From positions 11,679,219 through 11,743,218 of the forward strand of contig CM046341.1 in assembly GCA_025403435.1 (NCBI GenBank): a stretch of 64,000 nucleotides of DNA. Reading direction: 5' to 3'. The notes below the pieces were generated by a model. The model was not told the DNA's origin. It ran no database searches and was given only the letters and a program-made list of their open reading frames with translations. Made by a program: the position numbers and the translations under genes. This document shows positions 37,101-47,771 of the stretch, piece by piece (the first letter of the stretch is position 1; every line of letters starts with the position of its first letter). The stretch comes from Artocarpus heterophyllus (Eukaryota > Streptophyta > Magnoliopsida > Rosales > Moraceae).

Positions 37101-37808
37101 TGTATATTTCTCTGTGTCGTTTGCAAAAGTTATTAATGCAAGTTAGTCGGATATTATATCATGTTTCATTATGCTTGCGTTTCTAGTTTAAAGTTTTTCG
37201 CATAAATCCTTCAATTTTTGAAGACTACAAAGATCTTCTTTGGATTTGGAAAACTTATTTCAATTCACCTCCAGTGTACTTGGTTGTGGACAGAAGATAT
37301 GAAGCTAAAAAGACAACAAACCGTTGTATAGATTTTGTAAAATATTTTAAAACTTTTAAAAATATATTAAAAATTTCTCTATACAAAACGTAGTATTTCA
37401 AAAAAAAAAAAAAAAAGGACCAATATTAAATCTTATGTATATTAAATGTTTAAAATATTTTTAATAAACTTTTCTCAAGAAAAATATATTTTTCAGAAAT
37501 ATATTTGATCTAATATTAAGGGCATTTTGTCTTTGTATTTTTTTGGGTCTACAAAGTGCATGGGGATGAGATTGATTTTAAATTTGAACAATAACTCTGT
37601 AATTTTTAAAAATAGAGAGAGAAATTATAGGAGGAAAAAAAAAAGAAAGAAAACTAGAAGGTATATTTATATGTTTCCTTCATTAATTATCAACTTTGTT
37701 AGGTTCTGATCCATTTTTCTCTTGTACCAGAACGTGAGATCGAATTACTTAAATGCTGCAAGATCGAACTCCACTGATCAAGGTAGTTTAACAGTTGGCC
37801 AAGTTTAG
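27610..37808 (+). CDS. C2-domain, class-3 lipase-domain protein, probably plastid-targeted
   Basis: Eighteen GT..AG exons give 878 aa: 27610-27924, 28560-28618, 28844-28925, 29027-29094, 29506-29575, 29935-30016, 30182-30246, 30567-31589, 31736-31798, 31878-31924, 32619-32664, 32761-32840, 33682-33795, 34793-34874, 35926-36051, 36579-36689, 36870-36995, 37731-37808. Every junction keeps frame. Order of parts: a Ser/Arg-rich presequence, a hydrophobic stretch at ~88-100, a C2 domain at ~124-247 (MDPWGTSDPYVVMELDG, AAWDANLVTPHKRMG), a long linker, then an alpha/beta-hydrolase lipase (Lipase_3) at ~588-775. AFRGTEQTKWKDL is the oxyanion strand, Ser685 lies in VTGHSLGGALATL, Asp745 in NHRDIIPTVP and His758 in GYCHVAQPVY, a full triad. 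It probably cleaves acyl groups of membrane glycerolipids, with C2-guided membrane docking. The substrate is not known to me. Exon 1 is the only plausible start. Confidence 0.92.
32057..32275. repeat. Three tandem ~75-bp repeats in a lipase-gene intron
   Basis: Units start near 32057, 32132 and 32207, each with ACAATGTACTAGATAAA-like text, TTGTTAGTGT and TGCTTC..TGTATTAAGGGT. They lie inside the intron 31925-32618 and do not touch the splice sites. Confidence 0.8.
33147..33358. mobile_element. MITE-like inverted repeat in a lipase-gene intron
   Basis: GGTTGTGCTTGGTGAGAGAAAAAG at the left resembles the complement of TCTTTTCTTGCCTATCAAACAACC at the right, as in hAT-type MITEs. It lies within intron 32841-33681. 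No target duplication was identified. Confidence 0.4.
33301..33636. repeat. Direct duplication of ~160-180 bp in a lipase-gene intron
   Basis: Unit 1 at 33301-33456 and unit 2 at 33457-33636 share CAAAGGATTTGAATTCCCTC at the start and GGGGTTAACTTTATGGATCT further on. The second has an extra ~25 bp. Unit 2 ends 45 bp before the next exon. The open reading frames here are intronic accidents. Confidence 0.85.
34086..34197 (+). repeat. Poly(T)-rich tract in a lipase-gene intron
   Basis: About 110 bases of nearly pure T with occasional G/C, inside the intron 33796-34792. It may be the reverse-strand tail of an old retroposed sequence. No body of such an element was recognised. Confidence 0.8.
35421..35614. 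repeat. Two tandem 97-bp repeats in a lipase-gene intron
   Basis: Period 97 (units start at 35421 and 35518 with CATTTGCTGTAAATTG). The copies differ at only a few bases (CCCTCA versus CTCTTA), so this is a young duplication within intron 34875-35925. Confidence 0.9.
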
Positions 37809-38077
37809 CAACTCATGTACATAAGAAGCTCAGATACACATAGGAACTCTCATTTTTGTGTTCTAAAACAGCCACATTTTCTCCCCACATTACGGATTGT
37901 AGAATAAGGCTTCTTGTTTAAATGAGAAGGCAACAATAGCAGCCATTTGTAATTATAAATTTACAAAACCGGTTAAACCTAAAAACATATCTATAACATT
38001 ATATTCATGAACATCGTTTAGTATTCATGTTCTACACGTGTCAAGAAGAAAACCATAATATATTTTTGGCTCTAGAA

Positions 38078-38112
<35 letters not shown>

Positions 38113-39040
38113 CTCATTGGCTATCTTCCTCCCTGCCACCAGATAAGTGCATAGAGACAAGTGAAATGATATCTAGTAAAGCGTTTTTTTTTTTTGTGAC
38201 GTAAATTCGCATTGTAAGGCTTCTCTCTCTCTCTGTTTTATTTCCTCGTAATTTTTATGGTTGCTACGCCATTTGTCAACCATAAATAATTTAGTTTTGT
38301 ATATGGTGAAAAAATTAAAAATGAATACATTATGAATGATACACTGCGTTGTCGTTCTTTGACATACGGCAAAGTATTCCTCTTTTTCCTTCTGCTTTTG
38401 GTACTGAAAGAGAGCTAGTACTGCTGTTAGTGATCCAAAACAGCCTCTACAAAACGACAGAAAGAACTAAAGACAAACGAGCAAAGCGAAAGACGGCCAA
38501 GAAAAATAAAAAGAAACGCAACCCGAACATACGCCTAAACAAGCAAAACGACATATCAAATGCCTAGGAAAATCTAGAAACCATGAGCTTCTTTAGCACC
38601 TCCTTCGGAACGGGGAGATGCTCCGTGCTGGCCATAGGAGTAAAGATGATGATAGAAATCATTTGGAAGACAGGTTAGAATTGAGATTTAGAACCAAAAC
38701 ACCGTAGTATGTGAGAGCTTTATACTGTAACATAGGAGTGTTTTATATTATAACAGTTGAAACTTTTGTGTTAAAAATGGATTTCCCTAACACTCTCAGC
38801 CACCACAAATCTGTGTGCAGCAATTATAATCCTTGGAAAAGGATATTAATGACAAAAAGAAAAACAAATTGTTTATGTCCCGACGAGGTGCAAGTTGAAC
38901 TTATCAATTATTTATAGGGAAATAAGTTTGGAATGTGAATGTAAGATCGGCATCTTAGAATTCAAGGGCACAGAGGTACGTGCTTCTAGAACAAATCCTC
39001 TTCAAGTAAGGTCGTAAGTTCAACATCTACAGAGGTGACG
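37809..39040. other. Lipase-gene 3' flank and intergenic DNA
   Basis: It contains a (TA)n tract at 38080-38110. At 38440-38540 an A-rich stretch encodes only low-complexity Lys/Arg text. No gene or clean element recognised. Confidence 0.5.
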
Positions 39041-39044
39041 TTAA

Positions 39045-39172
39045 GTTCATTGGTTCAAACCAAAAAATTTCGGTTCGAATTGATTTTGCTACAGTATTTC
39101 ATCTGAAAATTTAAATTGCTACAATATTTCAAGTTTGAACCAGCTGTTCAAACATCACGACACTAAGTAATG
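39045..39172. mobile_element. MITE-like inverted repeat (GGTTCAAACCA family)
   Basis: Starts TTCATTGGTTCAAACCA and ends TTTGAACCAGCTG, with GCTACAGTATTTC in the middle. Related terminal motifs occur at 39917-40030 and 62051-62183. Confidence 0.45.
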
Positions 39173-39295
39173 AAATATGAGTATTCTACTGTCGTAAGAC
39201 TCGCAGAGAGGTGTCAAGCGTTTTAACACCTCTACAACCAACGCACGCCTATCTTTCAACAACAACAATCTCATCTGTCTCAGCACTCTTTAACA

Positions 39296-39321
39296 AATAA
39301 TAATAATAATAATAATAATAA
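39296..39321. repeat. (TAA)n microsatellite
   Basis: About eight TAA units. A similar TAA/AAT tract occurs at 40048-40096 beside the paralogous copy of the adjoining sequence. Confidence 0.9.
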
Positions 39322-39366
39322 AGAATGGCTAGCACTCTTTCATCAGATTAATGTCTACCATCTCAT

Positions 39367-39590
39367 TCATGGTGCAGAAGAGTTTACTTCCAATTTAGGC
39401 AATACTACTTCTTCCATAAATCTTGACAGAATACCCAAGTTCTTTAATTTCCTACGATATTTATCCACTTCATAATCACTAGGTTGGGGATGGACTCCTC
39501 CTTGAATAAACTCCTCAACACTAGAACAGGAGAAAAAAAAAATAGTTGCAAGAATCGGAAGAAGAAGAAGCAAAAGAAAATGACTAGATT
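39367..39590 (-). repeat. Duplicated exon-like fragment, copy A
   Basis: Minus-strand ORF of 68 codons with a smooth composition (SVEEFIQGGVHPQPSDYEVD). The DNA recurs, more damaged, at 40185-40350. I do not recognise the protein. Conservation of a coding-like segment in two copies suggests a captured or decayed host exon. The codons before SVEEF are hydrophobic only because of a poly-A/T stretch and may be intronic. Confidence 0.45.
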
Positions 39591-39916
39591 TTAAGGAACA
39601 AATAGACGAGCACTACAAATGTGCTACATACTAGAAACAAGCAAAATAAAGAAGCTTCTTTTTTTTCTAATAACCAAATAGAATTTATAGTCAAAATGGT
39701 TGTTTGGAAACAAGTATCTATTTCCTATTTGGTGCATTATTTCGAACTAAATTGTTCAGTTCGAGTAGTGAACGAAGTTCAATCAAATCCGTGTTAATAT
39801 TTGCTGCTACTTGAGGAAATCTTGTTCAAATCCGTGTTTAATAGCATTTTCTGCTTGTTGAGGACATGTTGTGCTCTAACTTTGTAATTGATTCAAATCA
39901 ACTAGAGTATTCGGAG

Positions 39917-40030
39917 GATTGGTTCAAACCAAAAGACTATAACATGTGAAAGCTTTATACTGTATCTTACATTTTCTTGACACTGTAGAGCTATATACTG
40001 TAACAACAAAATGTCTTGGTTCAAACCGAG
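39917..40030. mobile_element. MITE-like inverted repeat (GGTTCAAACCA family)
   Basis: GGATTGGTTCAAACCA at the left and TCTTGGTTCAAACCGAGAATCC at the right enclose AGCTTTATACTGTA and TATACTGTAACA motifs. A lone internal segment of this family is seen at 38700-38765. Confidence 0.45.
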
Positions 40031-40184
40031 AATCCAAAACACCCTGTAGTAATAATAATAATAATATAATAATAATAATTATTATTATTATGTAATAATA
40101 ATTCAATAAAAGAAATTGGCTAGCACTCTCTCCTCTCCAATTTTAATTCAATGGCCTAATCTCAACGAGTTAATTTCTACCTCC

Positions 40185-40350
40185 TTCATTCATGGTGTTG
40201 AAGATTTTCTTTCCAATTTAGGCAAGACTACTTTTTCCATATACCCTGCCAGAATACCCAAGTTTTTGAATGAGCTATGACATTTATCCACTTGCAAATC
40301 ACCAGACTGGGAATGGTCTTTTTCTTAAATAAACTCCCCAACACTATAAT
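40185..40350 (-). repeat. Duplicated exon-like fragment, copy B (broken)
   Basis: Matches 39367-39535 (CTTCCAATTTAGGCAA / TTTCCAATTTAGGCAA, GCCAGAATACCCAAGTT, TATCCACTT...AATCAC) with substitutions and stops. Confidence 0.6.
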
Positions 40351-40800
40351 AATAGGGAAAAAAAAGTTGCAGAATCAGAAAAGAAGCAAAACAAAGTGAC
40401 AAAATTTGAAGGAAAAAATAATTAATAATCCTTACAGAAGTTTAAATTCAATGGCTTCAGGTAAAGAAGAAGCACTGATCAAAACTTGCAGCTTGCCATC
40501 TTTAGCAAAACACTGAAGGAAGACTTTCATGTTGCTTATTACAGAAAACGCGTGCCGATTTTCCAGCGCCTACCAGTGATCTATCTTTACCTTCTCTTCA
40601 TCATCTTCATTTATCAAAACAAGAGAAAAATAATAAAATTCAATCCAGTATCAAAAATAAATTATAGACAAAAGCTTATGTATAGGTTTTGTCTATGTCC
40701 TGCCATGCCTTGCATTGGGGTAAGCAAGATAACATGACATGACATTCGTTTCATGTGACATTAACTATAGAAAGACGTAGGAACAGTTTGGATGGCTAAA

Positions 40801-41315
40801 TACCCGTTTGGCTTATAGGTTGAAACAAAAAATGGAATATAAATTCAAAAGTTTTATGAGAAAAAAATACTGTAATAAAAAAGTTTGATTTATAACTAAA
40901 CCAATAAAACAAACATGACAAAATTTTCTTCTACACATGTGGGGCATAATTATTACATGAAATAATTCAGCATAAAAAATTGTTATATGATGGACTTGTT
41001 ATTCAATAGTTTGTGCTTTTACTTTTAAGGAGTAAAAAAGAAAAGAATAAGTTAGGGCTTTTTAATTGTTATTTGAATGATGCATAGAAAAGTGCTTCTT
41101 GTATTTAAAAGAGCCTTTTCACATATTTAATTAAATAAACCAAAAGTTGTTATTGGTATAAAAAGTAATATAATTCAAATGTATAGATGAAATTTTTAAT
41201 TTGTTATTTTTAAATAAGAGGTCAAAAATGTAAATAGAAAATATTTTCTTAAACAGCAGAAATTTTTGGTGTAAATAAGCCAAAAATAATTTTTTTAAGT
41301 CATTCTAAACGGGAT
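40801..41315. mobile_element. MITE-like element, ~515 bp
   Basis: The left end TACCCGTTTGGCTTATAGG and the reverse-complemented right end GATCCCGTTTAGAATGACTT share the CCCGTTT(G/A) core. The inside is very AT-rich and non-coding. Target duplication not resolved. Confidence 0.45.
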
Positions 41316-42142
41316 CGAAATAAATATTAGGTTAAATCTTCTATTGGCACTAAGATCTTACCGGCACAATAGGATGGGAAGAAAAATGACTCCAATTATT
41401 GTAGCAAAAGGAGGGAGGTGGACAACTCTTAAACCGAAAACGGCAAGCACAATAACATGGGAAGGAAAACAAAAATGGGTATCAGAAGTGGCATCAACTT
41501 GGGCAATTGGCTTTATTTTCACTTTTGAGATCATATTTATTGATTGTACACACATCTGAGTCAACTATACTAAACTGCCTTGGAGCATTCTTATCGTCCA
41601 TATATTTTTACTTAGGAATATATACTGGAAATTGGAAGCAAGCAAACATCTAAGAAGATTTGCCTCTCACTTTTGCCTACAACATGTCACATATCAAAGA
41701 AATTCGGCAATTGCCAATGTAAAGCCAGCATAGGATATGTCTCCTCTCTCGCTTAAATATCCTTGCCCATCTGTTTTTCTAGTTTGTGGTGAAATGGGTG
41801 AATGTTTGAAGTGTACATTTCGCTATTTCTATCTTGCTTTCCAACTCTTCATTTATTAGTTTAGGGGAATATTTATCTTACTTTCCAAAGGAAAATCTTA
41901 CTATTGAATGAAATGGCGCATGTTATAGTTCTAATCGTCAACTTAATTTACTAACAAAATTGGTCAATGATATTAATAAAAATTGTAACAAAAAAAAGTC
42001 ATAAACTAGTGGTGTGAACATTCGGGGAAATTATTATCCAAGGCTTCATTCATTGAACCAACTAGCTTCAAAGAAGGATAGCACGCCAAGCAGTACAATC
42101 CGAGATAAAGTTAGGTTCTATGTTTTCTTGCAAAAGTATAAC
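41316..42142. other. Intergenic region, nothing recognised
   Basis: AT-rich. An open stretch of 71 codons at 41344-41559 has no recognisable family and is open on both strands, so it is probably chance. Confidence 0.5.
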
Positions 42143-42360
42143 GAAGAATAGATAGAGAATAACGAAAACAGTTTTTGGGTGAGAGAGAAATAACGTGAAA
42201 ATTAGATTAAAATTTGTGATCACGCTTTTTTTATTTTATAAAATAAAAGCCAACCTTCACTTGTCCATGTTTTGTAAAATGAAGAATAGATAGAACATAA
42301 TGAAAACAGTTTTTTGGGTGAGAGAGAACGTAAAAATTAGATTAAAATTTACGATCACCC
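42143..42360. repeat. Direct repeat pair of ~80 bp
   Basis: 42143-42225 and 42281-42360 share GAAGAATAGATAGA, GAAAACAGTTTTTGGGTGAG and AATTAGATTAAAATTT..GATCAC, separated by 55 bp. Confidence 0.75.
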
Positions 42361-43548
42361 TCTACGGCCTCACTTATCCATTTCAAGGGCATGTGTGCAA
42401 GCTTAAAGTGGGTTTAAAGAGCAAATGTCCTTAATTTTTAAAAGGTTAACATCTTATAAAGTGCTACGTTATTTCATATGATCTAAATGTGGGACTTTTG
42501 GTTGTTTATAAATTCTTCTTTCCATTAAAACTTAAAGAATTCCAAGAATAAGTCACCGATGCCCCAAATATTGTAACTCTTATACGAGAAAACATTCCTG
42601 TAAAACTCAAGATCCTTTTTTTTTTTTATCCCACCTCTCATCTAATATGATGGTTGCAGCACCCTCCAATGCATTTTGGATGGTTTCACTGTGACCCGAT
42701 TGCTAGCATCCCGGAGCAATGATCATAAATCAGGATTTTAGAAGAATGGTGCAGGACATACAAGTAAGAAGGATAACAAATAGTGAAGAAGGAAAATTGG
42801 AAAACTGAAGACGAGACAGGAGAAACTTTCCCCTATGGCACGTTTCGATGTTTATTTCCATTTCTAGTAGCTCTTATTAATCTAATAATCCAATATGTAT
42901 TTGGTTGGTGGTGGAACATTCAAATGCATTTGAATAGTTTAAAATTCAAATCCAAATTTTCACTTTTTACAAATTTGATTATTCAAATGTTAATAGGTTC
43001 TAGTAATTTTTTTTTAAATGTCAGGCTCTAGTAATATTAATTATAAACTGTCTCAAAAAAAAACTAACCAACTATAAACAATCTTTTAATTAATTTTTTG
43101 TTTTAGTATGCAAAGACTAAACTACCATAGTAAGCAAAATATTTGAATTATGATTATTTTTACTTATTCATGTCAAATTTTATATTGTCATAAAGTAGAT
43201 TATAAACCTAGTTTGTTCAACAAAGAGAAAGGAATGAATAAACTTAATTAAGCAATTATATTTAGAGTGCTAAGAAAAAAATAAAACAATTCTAATAAAA
43301 ATTCAGAGGGCTTAGACAGATGCTAGCAACTTTGAATGCCACATGATCAAGCAAACTCAGGGATTAGTTTACATAAATTACTAAATTTATCAATTTAACC
43401 TACTTTTAATAAAAAATGTTGTGTAAAAAAACACTTTTGGTCATGAAGAGTTATTGTAACTAAAAAAAGATAATTGGAATTATAATCATGTTAAAATTGT
43501 AAGATAATTGTAATTATAATATATCTTTAAATCATATTTAATGACAAA
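42361..43548. other. Intergenic region, nothing recognised
   Basis: AT-rich non-coding DNA. No protein, RNA gene or repeat with clear ends was seen. Confidence 0.5.
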
Positions 43549-44060
43549 TTAATTGAAAATACAATGCTCTAAACATAGGCAAATGAAATGTTCATTATCT
43601 TCCATTTCATACATACAGACAACATTTGGATGTTGATCAGATACTTTTAGATTTTCATTTTCTCTCATAGCAATATAATAATGAGTTTTAACAAGCCGTT
43701 TAACCGCCATAAAACGGTAAATGTAGCTTCCCTTAAGAACCATGTTTCCGTTAGCGATTTCTATTTTTGAAACTATAAGTTCTCAATCTTCAAATCATCA
43801 ACAACCATGTTAAAAGCCCGTAGAGTTTCTCTCTCACTTTTTTCAAAGCATAAAAGCTCATATGAGCTATTATTTGGTCCTTCCTTGTTACTGGCATTAT
43901 TCTTTTCGTTTTTCCAACGTTTAATCCTTTTGCAAAACATAGATTCCCCAACTGCCTTTTTCTGTTTTATATGTCATATTGTGAAATATGCGATGACGAT
44001 AAAAAAAAGAAGTAATGGGATAAGAAAATGTACACTCCACTTGTGAAATTCAACTCAGTC
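43549..44060 (-). pseudogene. IRE1-like kinase fragment, copy 2 (juxtamembrane part and N-lobe)
   Basis: On the minus strand the text MAVKRLVKTHYYIAM (43710-43666) through DQHPNVVCMYEMEDNEHF and CLCLEHCIFNL matches the N-lobe of plant IRE1 kinases (VAVKRLV.THHDVA..E..NL..SDQHPNIVR). This includes the ATP-anchoring Lys in AVKR. Upstream text (VGKTKR, DQIIAHMSFYALKK) corresponds to the juxtamembrane region. There is no catalytic loop, C-lobe or ribonuclease domain. IRE1 is the ER-stress sensor that splices bZIP60 mRNA. This copy is a truncated tandem duplicate of the next one. Confidence 0.75.
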
Positions 44061-44194
44061 TCTAAAACCTTAATCTCAATATAAGGCAGGGCAACTGCAG
44101 TGCCTCTGGAAGCTATTCTAAATTTCTAAAATCCACAGAGACAATAATTTAAAATGCAGAAAGCTGTTTTAATAAACGAATATGAATGATAAAA

Positions 44195-44330
44195 GTAGGG
44201 GTAACAATTCGTGTTAATAGGTCGTGTTCATGTCAACGGTTTATCAATCATGTGAGAATACATCAATCCGAATACGACTCATTTATCAAACATATCAGAG
44301 GATGTCATTATAAAATCTAAAAAAAATTAG
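44195..44330. repeat. Fragment of the 45993-46855 MITE-like element
   Basis: Begins TAGGGGTAACAATTCGTGTTAA like the end of the larger element and shares its GTGTTCATGTCAAC and ACTCATTTATCAAA text. It is part of the tandem duplication that also copied the IRE1-like sequence. Confidence 0.6.
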
Positions 44331-44344
44331 TAGAGAAACTGACC

Positions 44345-45860
44345 TCAAACCATGGTTGAGATCTAAGAGACGATTAAAAAGATCAAGAGGTTCTGACATC
44401 TTCTCGATGAACAATAGACCTTTCCTGCCTTTCACAATCCTTGTATTGCGTTCAATTTTCTCACGATATGGGGTTCACCTCTAGTCATGTAATAAAAGAG
44501 AACACAGCCTAGACTAAATAAGACTATTGCATATGTTTGGTGCTTCTGCTCAATTATCTCAGGTGCTTGCCAACTTGAACTATCACAACCTGTGGTTTGA
44601 AACCAACATCTCTATTGAATAATGCACCACCAAGAATTTTAATATATATTTTTTAAGTAAGGAGAAGTGATTTATTCTAAATTTTAAAAAAATGATGAGA
44701 TGTCTGTCATTAGAGTGTTGACTTGTGGAATACTTATCCTCTGGAAGTCGTTAATTGATGCCCATATTTGATAGTTTTGTCATTAAACATACATCATTAT
44801 TTATCAAAATATTTTAAGGCTCAAGTCCCTACGAATAATCTCGATTTCATGTATAAAGGCAATTCTAGATATCACATGACTACAGGATAGATATTCATAA
44901 TATTATAAGCTTTCTACAAGAGAATCTAAATTAAATTAGAAGAATAGAGCGATACTAGAGGATGATAATTTCACTATAAAAAACCGCTCTTAATAACTTT
45001 TTTTTTCTATTGTTTTAGTGACAAATATCATAAAAAAATTGTTTGATTTCTTTTATTTCATGACGTGCTAATATATAAATTACTAAATTTATTAATTTAA
45101 TTTACTTTGAATAAACCTATGTTATTGAAAAACAAAAACTATCACAAAGAGATATTGTGACTAAAAATTAGAGAATTATAATTGTACTATATCTTTACTC
45201 ATATTTAGTGACAAATTGCATACACAACACTCTAAACATATGTAAATGAATTGTTCATCATTCTCCATCTCATAGAAATAGACAACATTTGAATGTTGAT
45301 TAAATGCCTTTTGATTTTCACTTTCACTCATAGAAATGTAATAATAAGTCTTAACAAATTGTTTAACCGCCATAAAACGACCATTGTAGCTCCCTTGAAA
45401 GTAATGTTTTCCCTAGCAATTTTTTTTTTAAAAAAACAAGTTCCTAATTTTTAGATCATCAACAACCTTGTTAAATGCTTGCAGAGCTTCTTTGTCACTT
45501 TTTTTAGCGTGAAAAAGTTCATTTCAGTTACTGTTTAGTTCTTCCTCATTACTGGCATTATTCTTCTTGTTTTTCAACGTTTCCTTCTCTATCACTTTCT
45601 TGCACAAAAAAGTTCATTTCAATTACTGTTTAGTCCTTCTTCATTACTGGCATTATTTATCTTGTTTTTCAATGTTTCTTCTTTTTGCAAATTATACATA
45701 TCCTCAACTGCCTTAATCTGTATTCTATGTCACACTATCAAACATGCGATCATGATAAAACAAGTAGTGAGAACAAGAAATAATGGATAAGAAACTGTAC
45801 ATGAGGCTTTGGATTAGTTTTAGTTACTCCACTTGTGAAATTCAATTCAATCTCCAACAC
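44345..45860 (-). pseudogene. IRE1-like kinase pseudogene, copy 1 (N-lobe to C-lobe)
   Basis: Minus-strand order: juxtamembrane part (45860-45430), N-lobe 45373-45176 (MAVKQFVKTYYYISM, QHSNVVYFYEMENDEQF), catalytic-loop remnant at about 44880-44810 (FIHEIEIIRRDL, where HRD has become RRD), and the C-lobe 44590-44345. The C-lobe shows SSSWQAPE (the APE motif), FSLGCVLFYYMTRGEP, then, after a frameshift, IVKGRKGLLFIEKMSEPLDL and FNRLLDLNHGLR. Stops, the frameshift and the damaged HRD make it non-functional. No luminal sensor and no KEN ribonuclease domain were found. It is flanked and followed by MITE sequence and by copy 2. Confidence 0.8.
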
Positions 45861-45992
45861 CTCAACCTCAGTAGAAGGCAAGGCAACAACAATGACTCTG
45901 AAAGTATTTTAAATTTCTAAAAGCCACAGAGGCAATAATTTAAAATATCCAAAGCGGTTTTAATAACCTTCCACTATAAATATAAATGATCA

Positions 45993-46855
45993 GAGTAGGG
46001 TGGCAATTTGTGTTAATGGATCATGTTTATGTCAACTGCTTATTAATTGTATTCGAAACATCAACCTAAATACGATACATTTATCAAAAATGTTAAAAGA
46101 TGTCAATCCAAACACAACCCATTTATTAATCGTGTTAACCATGTCAACCCACAAAACCGTTGAAACTTATATATTGAATAAATAATTGATATAATTATAA
46201 CTTATTTAACATGATTATAATACATATAATAGGTCTATTTGTGTTAATAACCTTCCACTGTGAATATAAATGATTAAAACAGGTGATAATTCGTGTTAAT
46301 GGATCACGTTTATGTTAACTACTTATTAATTGTATCAAAAAACATCAACCCAAATACAATACATTTATCAAAAATGTCAAAGGATGTCAATCCAAACACG
46401 ACCTATTTATTAATCAGGTTAACCGTGTCAACCTACAAAACTGTTTAAACTTATATATTGAATAAATAATTGATATAACTATAACTTATTTAACATGATT
46501 ATGAAACATATAATAGGTCTATTGGTCAATTTATCATATCTTTTTAGATTAATATGTAAAATTTATCTACAACTTTTAAATTTCATAATACTTAGATTTA
46601 ATACAAGCAAATAAAGTTTCTTCATGCGTCATATAAACTTTTATATTATGTCATATATATATAATTAAGTTTCGCGTAAACTTTTATATTATATCATATA
46701 CATAATAAGTTTCAAATCATAGATGTAGCTAGTTGTGTCGTTTTGCGTTAATCATGTTGAATGGTCAACCTACCCCATTTATAGTAAACTCAAATCATCT
46801 AATTTTTTTGTTGATTTCATGTCGTGTCATAACCTAAATTTGTACCCCTAGACTG
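45993..46855. mobile_element. MITE-like element with internal ~285-bp tandem duplication
   Basis: Ends GTAGGGTGGCAATTTGTG and the complement of AAATTTGTACCCCTAG form imperfect inverted repeats of the common plant TAGGGGT.ACAA type. Inside, 45959-46243 and 46244-46528 are direct copies (TTAATAACCTTCCACT, ATATATTGAATAAATAATTG), so the duplication overlaps the left end. Non-coding. Confidence 0.55.
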
Positions 46856-47766
46856 GTTTTATAATCAGTTATACAGATGAAGAGTAGCAGCTCAATAGTT
46901 TCCTTATTCTCTAGTTTTTTTTCTGAGGGCATGCCAACCATATAATCATTGCTTAGATCTTAAAAAACATAGCATCAATTGTTGTTAGAAGGATTAAATT
47001 CATACATATTCCTTGAACTTTCTCTCTAGAATTAGTCTCTGTAATCAATTTTGTCTCATAAATAATCCATGAACTCAAAAAGAGTCACATGAATTGTCCA
47101 TTTGTTACATTTTGGATGGAAAAAGGCAACTTTATCTTATAAATGGTCCATAAACTATCTTTTCTCTCTATAAAAAATAACTATGCTAAAACTTGTATTA
47201 TAATTAGTCCCTAAACTAAAAAAAACATATGCTAAAACTAGTTATATTGTTAAATAAACATACAAAAACATTAAATATACGAAATTGCATCAAAATTGTA
47301 GTACCTAAACTTTTTTAAAAAAATTGGCACATTAATTTCTTTGCTACACATATTTAATATTTTTTTATCTACTTATTCAAATATATAACTTTAATTACTT
47401 TTTTGAAATGAGTATGTTTTATGTACCATATTAATAAACATCCCTAAATTATTTTTATATCTCATATAATAGATTTATAAATTTATAAATATCTTTTGTC
47501 TTATACCTATTTTAACCATATATTCCTACTAATATGTTAATTTTATTTTATTTGTTATTTTATTTTTAATTTTCTTTGTAAAATATCAAATTCATATGAA
47601 GAGTCAAAATTACTAACAAATTTATTTTTTTAAAAAAAATAAACAAAACAAAGCTTTAATACCAACACTTTCGAAATTCAACTAAGACAACACTCATATA
47701 TATCTTAACCACTAGTTTTGAAAATTTTTAACACCAAATTAAGCAACAAAAGTTCCTTAATATACC
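46856..47766. other. Intergenic region, nothing recognised
   Basis: AT-rich. Fragments such as CATAAATAATCCATGAACTC and AATTAGTCCCTAAACTAAA resemble ends of common plant MITEs but no complete unit could be drawn. Confidence 0.4.
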
Positions 47767-47771
47767 GAAAC

